DNA from: Solirubrobacteraceae bacterium
GTDB lineage: Bacteria > Actinomycetota > Thermoleophilia > Solirubrobacterales > Solirubrobacteraceae
Direction: 5' to 3'
Length of the DNA: 5,626 nucleotides
Assembly (NCBI GenBank): GCA_025455895.1
Contig: JALOLQ010000117.1
Span: forward strand, 1 to 5,626
The translations under genes were made by a program, and so were the position numbers. Positions 1 through 4,859 of this stretch are shown piece by piece (position 1 is the stretch's first letter; every line of letters starts with the position of its first letter). A model generated the notes under the pieces. That model worked only from the letters and a program-made list of their open reading frames with translations. It did no database searches and was not told the origin of the DNA.

Positions 1-62
1 CCGTGGCGGCTGCGCTGGGGCACGCGCGACCGAGTCTAGAGCGCGGGCCCACGGCCGGCCGC

Positions 63-85
63 CTACCTAGGCAGTGCCCAGGTAG
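63..85. promoter_or_regulatory. Candidate operator: 23-base inverted repeat upstream of modA
   Basis: The left arm CTACCTAGGC (63-72) and right arm GCCCAGGTAG (76-85) are reverse complements except at one pair (A69/C79), around a 3-base centre AGT. The palindrome sits in the only sizeable non-coding stretch of the window and ends 11 bases before the modA ATG. It overlaps a possible -10 element at 83-88, so a bound dimer would block RNA polymerase. The natural candidate ligand is the helix-turn-helix/TOBE protein encoded two genes downstream; that link is inference. It does not resemble the AT-rich E. coli ModE site, which is expected given the different DNA-binding domain. As RNA it could form a short hairpin covering AGGTAG, so an effect on translation is an alternative. 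Confidence 0.55.
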
Positions 86-88
86 CAT
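83..88 (+). promoter_or_regulatory. Possible -10 element of modA (leaderless type)
   Basis: TAGCAT fits the TANNNT -10 pattern and lies 8 bases before the ATG at 97, so transcription would start at or next to the start codon. No convincing -35 hexamer is visible. The first three bases are the end of the right arm of the palindrome. The same TAGNNT layout recurs before dapE and dapD, which is the main support. The alternative reading is a conventional leader starting further left, with AGGTAG (80-85) as a weak ribosome binding site. Confidence 0.35.
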
Positions 89-96
89 GGCCGTTG

Positions 97-852
97 ATGC
101 GCCCCGGTCGCCTGCTGCTCGCGTTCGCCGTCGCCGCGGCCGTCGTGGTCAGCGGCTGCGGGGACGACGGCGCCGCTCCGCCCGATCTCGACGTCGCCGC
201 CGCGACCTCGCTGCGCCCGGCGCTGCTGGACGCGGCGCCCGGGTTCGCGCCTGCCCGGGTGCGCCTGGCCACCGGCGGCAGCGACCAGCTCGCCGCCCGG
301 ATCCGCGCCGGCGCCCGCCCGGACGTGTTCGTCGCCGCCGATGCCGCGATCCCGCGCCGCCTGGAGGCCGAAGGGCTCGTCGAGCGCCCGGTGACGTTCG
401 CCACGAACGAGCTCGTCCTCGCCGTGCCCGCCTCGGCGTCGCGCGTCGGCGAGCTGGCGGATCTCGCCGAGCCGGGCGTGCGGATCGCCGCAGGATCGGC
501 CTCGGTCCCCGTGGGCGCCTACGCCGACGCGGTCCTGGCGCGCCTCGGCGGCACGGGCCGGGCGATCGAGCGCAACATCGCCACGCGGGAGCCGGACGTC
601 GCCGGCGTGCTCGCCAAGCTGCGCGCCGGCGCGGTCGATGCCGGCTTCGTCTACCGCACCGACGTGCGTGCCGCCGGCGGGCGGCTGCGCGCGATCACCC
701 TCCCGGCCGCCGTGCGCCCACCGGTGCGCTACGCGGCCGCCGTCGTGCGCGGCACCGATGAGCCGGGGGCGGCCCGGGCCTACGTGCGCGACCTGCGCGC
801 GGGCGCCGCCGCCGACGCCCTCGTGCGCGCGGGATTCGGGGAGGTCCGGTGA
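97..852 (+). CDS. modA: Molybdate ABC transporter substrate-binding lipoprotein ModA
   Basis: This is the extracytoplasmic receptor that captures molybdate (possibly tungstate) and hands it to the ModB channel. The 251-residue product is of usual length for ModA. Residues 1-20 form a lipoprotein signal peptide: basic start, hydrophobic Ala/Leu/Val core, lipobox V18-S19-G20-C21, with lipidated C21 followed by GDD. Hallmarks of the family follow in order: VAAATSL near the mature N-terminus, GGSDQLAARI, RPDVFVAAD, NELVLAVP, RIAAGSASVPVGAYA and VDAGFVYRTD. The Ser, Val and Tyr in these blocks correspond to the oxyanion-binding positions of characterised ModA proteins. ATG 97 was chosen over the in-frame TTG at 94 because it sits 8 bases after a possible -10 element; an ATG at 87 is out of frame. 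The gene overlaps modB by 4 bases and is probably controlled through the palindrome just upstream. Substrate choice between molybdate and tungstate cannot be read from the sequence. Confidence 0.93.
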   Translation: MRPGRLLLAFAVAAAVVVSGCGDDGAAPPDLDVAAATSLRPALLDAAPGFAPARVRLATGGSDQLAARIRAGARPDVFVAADAAIPRRLEAEGLVERPVTFATNELVLAVPASASRVGELADLAEPGVRIAAGSASVPVGAYADAVLARLGGTGRAIERNIATREPDVAGVLAKLRAGAVDAGFVYRTDVRAAGGRLRAITLPAAVRPPVRYAAAVVRGTDEPGAARAYVRDLRAGAAADALVRAGFGEVR

Positions 853-1661
853 CCCTGCGGCCCGGACCGTTCGCGTGGCTCTGCGGCGCGGCGCTCGCCG
901 TCACGCTGGCCTTCGTCCTGCTGCCGCTCGTGGGCCTCCTGACCGACGTCCCCCCGGGGGAGCTGCTGGCGGCGCTCGGGGACCGCGCCGCGCTGGAGGC
1001 GCTGCTGCTGAGCCTCGTCACCTCGCTCAGCGCCCTCGCGCTGATCGTCGTCGTCGGGACGCCGGCGGCGTGGCTCGTCGCGACGCGCCGGATCCCCGCG
1101 CGCCCGCTCGTGCTCACGCTGATCGAGCTCCCGCTCGTGATGCCCCCGGCCGTCGCCGGCGTCGCGCTGCTCACCGCGTTCGGCCCCCAGGGGCTGCTCG
1201 GCCCGGCCCTGGAAGGCCTCGGTGTGCGGCTCGTGCTCGAGACGGCGGGCGTCGTCGTCGCCCTGACCTTCGTCGCCAGCCCGTTCTACCTGCGCCAGGC
1301 GATCGCCGGCTTCGAGGGGATCGACCGGGAGCAGCTCGACGTCGCGGCCGACCTCGGCGCGGGCGAGGCGACGGCGTTCGCGCGGATCGCCGCGCCGCTG
1401 GCGCGGCCGGCGCTCGGCGCCGGCGCGGCGCTGGCGTGGGCGCGCGCGCTCGGCGAGTTCGGCGCGACGCTCATCTTCGCCGGCTCGCTGCAGGGCGTCA
1501 CCCAGACCGCGCCGCTCGCGGTCTACGACCGGCTCGGGACGGACTTCACCGGGGCGCTGGCGCTGTCGGTCGTGCTCGTGGCGCTGAGCGGTGCGATCCT
1601 GCTCGGCGTGCGGCTGCTCGCAGGCCCGGCCCGGATCCTCACGACGATCGGAGGACGATGA
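849..1661 (+). CDS. modB: Molybdate ABC transporter permease ModB
   Basis: This is the inner-membrane channel subunit for molybdate import, expected to work as a dimer with ModA outside and an ATPase inside. The 270-residue product has about six hydrophobic segments (roughly 8-32, 50-78, 86-111, 128-147, 188-212 and 232-258). The permease EAA loop that docks the ATPase is at about 163-190 (LDVAADLGAG ... RIAAPLARPAL). It is followed by the ModB signature GEFGATLIFAG (202-212) and TQTAPLAVYDRL (219-229), which separates ModB from sulfate permeases CysT/CysW. The GTG start overlaps the modA stop as GTGA. A GGGGAGG sequence at 838-844 lies 4 bases before it, so translation is probably coupled to modA. 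The EAA loop is intact although no ATPase gene is present in the window, so the partner must be encoded elsewhere. Family assignment is firm. Confidence 0.94.
   Translation: MTLRPGPFAWLCGAALAVTLAFVLLPLVGLLTDVPPGELLAALGDRAALEALLLSLVTSLSALALIVVVGTPAAWLVATRRIPARPLVLTLIELPLVMPPAVAGVALLTAFGPQGLLGPALEGLGVRLVLETAGVVVALTFVASPFYLRQAIAGFEGIDREQLDVAADLGAGEATAFARIAAPLARPALGAGAALAWARALGEFGATLIFAGSLQGVTQTAPLAVYDRLGTDFTGALALSVVLVALSGAILLGVRLLAGPARILTTIGGR
1650..1655 (+). promoter_or_regulatory. Ribosome binding site of the TOBE regulator gene
   Basis: GGAGGA within the last codons of modB is the clearest Shine-Dalgarno match in the window. GGAGG (1650-1654) is 6 bases from the ATG at 1661 but only 3 from the adjoining ATG at 1658, which favours 1661 as the start codon. 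Confidence 0.65.
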
Positions 1662-2038
1662 TGGAGGAGCACGGCGGCGTGCGGATCGGCGCGGCGGCGA
1701 CGGCGCTCGGGGTGAGCGTCGACACGCTGCGCCGCTGGGAGCGGTCCGGCCGCGTGCGTTTCGAGCGTGTCGGCGGGCGGCGCGTGATGGCGCCCGCGGA
1801 GCTCGCGCGGCTCGTCGGCGAGCGTGCCGGCGGGGAGCGCACGAGCGCCCGCAACCGCCTGACCGGCGTGGTCGTCGGGGTCGAGCGCGACGGGGTGATG
1901 GCGAAGGTGGACCTCGCCTGCGGGCCGTTCCGTGTCGTCGCGCTCATGAGCCGCGAGGCCGCGGACGATCTCGGGCTCGAGCCGGGCGCGCCGGCCACGG
2001 CGGTCGTCAAGGCGACGAACGTCATCGTCGAGCGGTGA
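1661..2038 (+). CDS. Helix-turn-helix/TOBE (Mop) regulator, probable molybdate sensor
   Basis: This is a 125-residue one-component regulator with two parts. Residues about 8-52 are a MerR/excisionase-type DNA-binding domain (IGAAATALGVSVDTLRRWER, then a wing-like GGRRVMAPAELARL). Residues about 62-124 form a single TOBE/Mop domain with the molybdate-binding SARN motif (62-65) and the KATNV strand (117-121) equivalent to the KAS(S)V segment of molbindins. Mop domains bind molybdate at subunit interfaces, so the protein probably acts as an oligomer in the cytoplasm. It would control the mod operon according to molybdate level, most likely at the palindrome before modA; that part is inference. 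It differs from E. coli ModE, which has a LysR-like DNA-binding domain and two Mop repeats. The first codons are ATGATG (1658 and 1661); 1661 fits the GGAGG spacing better. The start overlaps the modB stop by one base and the stop overlaps the next gene by four. A cytoplasmic molybdate-storage role is a less likely alternative because of the DNA-binding half. Confidence 0.87.
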   Translation: MEEHGGVRIGAAATALGVSVDTLRRWERSGRVRFERVGGRRVMAPAELARLVGERAGGERTSARNRLTGVVVGVERDGVMAKVDLACGPFRVVALMSREAADDLGLEPGAPATAVVKATNVIVER

Positions 2039-2607
2039 TCGCGCTCGGGGTCGACGTCGGCGGGCCGCGTAAGGGCTGCGACGTCGCGGTCCTCGACGGG
2101 TCCCGGCTCGTCGCGCTCGTCGCCGGGTGCGGTGTGGACGACGTGCGTCGCCTGGCCCGCGAGCACGGCGCGCGGGCGTGCGGCGTCGACGCTCCCTGCG
2201 CGTGCGCACCCGACGGGGCGCGCAGCCGCGCCGACGAGCGCGAGCTGGTGCGCGTGACCGGGGTGGCCATCCGCTACACGCCCGACGCGGCGACGGTGCA
2301 CGGCGGGAATCCCTACTACGCGTGGATCCGCGTCGGGCTCGCCGTCCACGCGGCGCTGCCCGGTGCCGTCGAGGTCTTCCCCACCGCCTCGTGGACGGCG
2401 TGGCTCGGCCCCCGGGGCGGGCGCAGCCGCGCCGCATGGAGCACGGCGGGCCTCGCGCGCCTGGGCCTGAGCGGGCTCCCCGCGCGCACGAACCAGGACC
2501 AGCGCGACGCGATCGCCGCCGCGCTCACCGCGCGGCTGGACGCGGAGGGGCGCGGCCGGCGCTGCGGCGCGATCGCCGTCCCGGCGCCCGGCCTGCTCGT
2601 CGTCTAG
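2035..2607 (+). CDS. DUF429 family protein (predicted RNase H-like fold)
   Basis: The 190-residue product matches the DUF429 pattern as I know it, and no function is established for that family. Visible conserved blocks are GVDVGGPRKG (5-14), CGVDAP (49-54), GARSRADERELVR (61-73), NPYYAWIRVG (92-101), EVFPTASWTAWLGP (113-126) and ARTNQDQRDAIAAALTAR (150-167). The first strand with D7, plus D52, E113 and D155/D158, resembles the scattered acidic residues of RNase H/actin-like folds. This is why the family has been called a predicted nuclease, but catalysis is unproven. The GTG start overlaps the stop of the TOBE regulator as GTGA, with no separate ribosome binding site, so it is probably co-translated with the mod operon. 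The N-terminal third carries five cysteines (C15, C32, C49, C55, C57), perhaps a species peculiarity. The stop codon TAG overlaps a possible dapE promoter. No signal peptide or membrane segment is seen. Confidence 0.82.
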   Translation: MIALGVDVGGPRKGCDVAVLDGSRLVALVAGCGVDDVRRLAREHGARACGVDAPCACAPDGARSRADERELVRVTGVAIRYTPDAATVHGGNPYYAWIRVGLAVHAALPGAVEVFPTASWTAWLGPRGGRSRAAWSTAGLARLGLSGLPARTNQDQRDAIAAALTARLDAEGRGRRCGAIAVPAPGLLVV

Positions 2608-2610
2608 CGT
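2605..2610 (+). promoter_or_regulatory. Possible -10 element of dapE (leaderless type)
   Basis: TAGCGT fits TANNNT and lies 7 bases before the dapE GTG at 2618. Its TAG is the stop codon of the DUF429 gene. No Shine-Dalgarno sequence is present in the 10-base gap and no clear -35 is visible. Support comes from the same layout at modA and dapD. Confidence 0.35.
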
Positions 2611-2617
2611 CCCGGGC

Positions 2618-3685
2618 GTGACCGACGCCCTCGCCGAGCGCCTCGCCGCGCGCACGCTGGAGCTCGTGGACGTCCCCTCGCCCTCGCGCGAGGAGGCGCC
2701 GCTCGCCGCGCACGTGCTCGGCGTGCTCGAGGCCGGGGGCGCGGCGGTGCGTGACGCGGGCGACACCTGCGTCCTGGCCGGAACGACCGCGCGAGGTGAA
2801 CGCCCGCTCGTCCTGCTCGCCGGGCACTTCGACACCGTCCCCGCCCAGGGCAACCTGCCCGGCCGCCTCGCCGGCGGCGACGTTCACGGCCTCGGCGCCG
2901 CCGACATGAAGGGCGCGCTGGCCGTCATGGTCGAGCTGGCGCTCGCGGGCGCCGGCGGCGCCGTCGACGTCGGCTACGTCTTCTTCGGGCGCGAGGAGCT
3001 GCCCCAGAGCGAGAGCGCGCTGGCGCCGCTGCTCGAGCGCGAACCCGGACTGCGCGAGGCCGACCTGGCGATCGTCATGGAGCCGACGGACAACACCCTG
3101 CAGCTCGGCTGCCTGGGCAACGTCAACGCCACCTGGACGTTCTCGGGCACGAGCGGGCACTCCGCGCGCCCGTGGCTCGCCGACAACGCGCTGCACCGCG
3201 CCGCGCACGGCGTCGTCGCCCTCGACGCCGTCGAGGCCGTCCACCACGAGATCGGCGGGCTCGAGTACGCCGAGGTCGTCTCGGTGACGATGCTCGAGAG
3301 CGGGGTCGCGCAGAACGTCATCCCGGACCGCGCGGTCGCCCGGGTCAACTACCGCTACCCGCCGGGCCTCGGCGCCGCGGAGGCCGAGGCGCGGCTCCGC
3401 GGCTGGTGCGGCGCCGACGGGACGCTCGAGATCGCTTCGAACGCGCCCTCCGGACCGGTTCCGCAGGACAACCCGCTCGTCGCCGCGCTGCGGCGCGCCG
3501 GAGACCTCGCCGTCGCGCCCAAGCAGGCGTGGACGCCCGTCGCGGAGTTCGGCGTCGCGGGCGTGGACGCCGTGAACCTCGGGCCCGGGGATCCCGCGCA
3601 GGCGCACACGCGCGGCGAGCACGTGAGCGCCACGGCGCTCGCCGCCTGCCACCGCACGCTCGAGGCCTTCCTGCGAGGCGGCTGA
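2618..3685 (+). CDS. dapE: Succinyl-diaminopimelate desuccinylase DapE
   Basis: This enzyme hydrolyses N-succinyl-LL-2,6-diaminopimelate to LL-diaminopimelate and succinate, the last step of the succinylase branch leading to cell-wall diaminopimelate and lysine. The 355-residue cytoplasmic product is a metal-dependent M20 peptidase-family member of the usual actinobacterial DapE length. The metal site is complete: H70-x-D72, bridging D96 in ADMKG, catalytic E126 with ligand E127 in GREELP, E155 in MEPT, and H330 in the C-terminal LGPGDPAQAHTR block. The lid/dimerisation domain (about 165-280) starts with SGTSGHSARPWLADNALHRAA and includes NVIPD (233-237) and NYRYPP (244-249), which supply substrate-carboxylate contacts in characterised DapE. 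Neighbouring dapC and dapD support DapE over other M20 amidohydrolases. The GTG start lacks a Shine-Dalgarno sequence and follows a possible -10 element by 7 bases. One oddity is WTPVAEFG (305-312), where I recall actinobacterial relatives having WTDVARF. Confidence 0.92.
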   Translation: MTDALAERLAARTLELVDVPSPSREEAPLAAHVLGVLEAGGAAVRDAGDTCVLAGTTARGERPLVLLAGHFDTVPAQGNLPGRLAGGDVHGLGAADMKGALAVMVELALAGAGGAVDVGYVFFGREELPQSESALAPLLEREPGLREADLAIVMEPTDNTLQLGCLGNVNATWTFSGTSGHSARPWLADNALHRAAHGVVALDAVEAVHHEIGGLEYAEVVSVTMLESGVAQNVIPDRAVARVNYRYPPGLGAAEAEARLRGWCGADGTLEIASNAPSGPVPQDNPLVAALRRAGDLAVAPKQAWTPVAEFGVAGVDAVNLGPGDPAQAHTRGEHVSATALAACHRTLEAFLRGG

Positions 3686-3688
3686 GCG

Positions 3689-4849
3689 GTGCAGCTCAAC
3701 CCGCTCCTCGACGAGCTCGGCACCTACCCGTTCGCGCGGCTGACCGACGCCCGCGCCGCCCTCGAGGCCCGCGGGGCGCGGCTGATCGACTTCGGGGTCG
3801 GGGAGCCGCGCGAGCCCGTGCCGGACCTCATCCGGCGCGCGCTCATCGCGGCGGTCGAGGCCGAGCCCGTCTCGGCCTACCCCCTGGCCGCCGGGCTGCC
3901 CGAGCTGCGCGAGGCGATCGCCGGCTGGGTCGGGCGCCGCTTCGGTGCGCGGCTCGACCCCGGGATCGAGATCCTGCCGACGCTCGGGAGCAAGGAGGCG
4001 ATCTGGCACCTCGCCCAGGTGCTCGTCGGCCGCGGCTCCGAGCGCGATCTCGTCGCGGTGACGACTCCGGGCTATCCGGTCCCCGAGCGCGGCGCGCGGT
4101 TCGCGGGCGCCCAGGTCGTCCACGTCCCGCTGGACCCGCAGTCCGGCTGGCTGCCGGCCTACGACCGGCTGCCCGACGAGGTCTGGCGGCGGCTCGCGCT
4201 GCTGTGGGTCAACCACCCCGGCAACCCGACGGGCGCCCGGGCGCCGAGGGCCTTCTACGAGGACCTGGCGGCGCGCTGCCGGCGCCACGGGGTCGTGCTC
4301 GCCTCCGACGAGGCGTACTCGGAGATCTGGCTCGACGGCGGGCCGCCCGCGTCCGTGCTCGAGGTCGACGACCCCACCCACGTGCTCGCCTTCCACTCGC
4401 TCTCCAAGCGCTCCTCGATGCCCGGCTACCGCTCGGGCTTCGTCGCCGGCGACCCGCTCCTCATCGCGGCGCTCAAGCAGGTGCGCCCGTCGGTCGGCGT
4501 GACCCCCCAGGCGTTCGTGCAACGCGCCTCGATCGCGGCCTGGAACGACGAGCGCCACGTCGAGGAGGCCCGCGAGCGCTACCGCGCCAAGCGCGCCGTG
4601 CTCGCCCCCGCGCTCGAGGCCGCGGGCCTCGAGGCGGTCGGCGGCGACGCCGGGTTCTTCCTCTGGTGCCGCGTGCCCGGGGACGGAGATGCGGAGGCGC
4701 TCGCCGAGCGGCTGCTCGGGCACGGGCTCGTCGTCGCGCCCGGGACGTTCTTCGGCGCCGGCGGCGAGGGCCACGTGCGGATCGCGCTCGTGCCGGCGCT
4801 CGAGCAGTGCCGCGAGGCCGCCGAGGCCCTCGGCGCACTCGCGCAGTAG
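3689..4849 (+). CDS. dapC: Succinyldiaminopimelate aminotransferase DapC
   Basis: This PLP enzyme uses glutamate to transaminate N-succinyl-2-amino-6-ketopimelate to N-succinyl-LL-2,6-diaminopimelate, the step between DapD and DapE. The 386-residue product is a fold-type I, class I/II aminotransferase of normal length. Visible features are YPLAAGLPELREAIAGW (64-80), LPTLGSKEA for phosphate binding (96-104), NHPGNPTG with N179, DEAYSEI with D207 and Y210, the Schiff-base lysine K240 in SLSKRSSMPGYRSGF, phosphate-contacting R248, and the substrate-carboxylate arginine R364 in HVRIAL. Fold alone would not separate it from other class I aminotransferases such as LL-DAP or aspartate aminotransferases; the position between dapE and dapD makes the call. 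It starts with GTG three bases after the dapE stop. A GAGG (3675-3678) about 10 bases upstream may serve as ribosome binding site, so it is probably on the dapE transcript. The start gives MQLNPLLDELGTYPF, the usual DapC N-terminus. Confidence 0.9.
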   Translation: MQLNPLLDELGTYPFARLTDARAALEARGARLIDFGVGEPREPVPDLIRRALIAAVEAEPVSAYPLAAGLPELREAIAGWVGRRFGARLDPGIEILPTLGSKEAIWHLAQVLVGRGSERDLVAVTTPGYPVPERGARFAGAQVVHVPLDPQSGWLPAYDRLPDEVWRRLALLWVNHPGNPTGARAPRAFYEDLAARCRRHGVVLASDEAYSEIWLDGGPPASVLEVDDPTHVLAFHSLSKRSSMPGYRSGFVAGDPLLIAALKQVRPSVGVTPQAFVQRASIAAWNDERHVEEARERYRAKRAVLAPALEAAGLEAVGGDAGFFLWCRVPGDGDAEALAERLLGHGLVVAPGTFFGAGGEGHVRIALVPALEQCREAAEALGALAQ

Positions 4850-4852
4850 GTT
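4847..4852 (+). promoter_or_regulatory. Possible -10 element of dapD (leaderless type)
   Basis: TAGGTT fits TANNNT and lies 7 bases before the dapD GTG at 4860. Its TAG is the dapC stop codon. The 10-base gap contains no purine-rich ribosome binding site. No clear -35 is seen. The layout matches the one before dapE to the base. Confidence 0.35.
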
Positions 4853-4859
4853 GGCGCCC

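Noticed and set aside
53..60. GGCCGGCC palindrome before modA
   Set aside because: Short GC-only palindromes are common at this composition; the 23-base repeat next to it, which includes A/T pairs, is far more specific.
3..761. Open frame on the plus strand over modA, including an ATG at 87
   Set aside because: It is Arg/Ala-rich with no recognisable motif and is a frame shadow of modA, whose own frame shows a lipobox and family motifs.
951..960. CCCCCGGGGG palindrome as a possible terminator or operator
   Set aside because: It lies inside modB, has no loop or T-run, and is expected in coding DNA this rich in GC.
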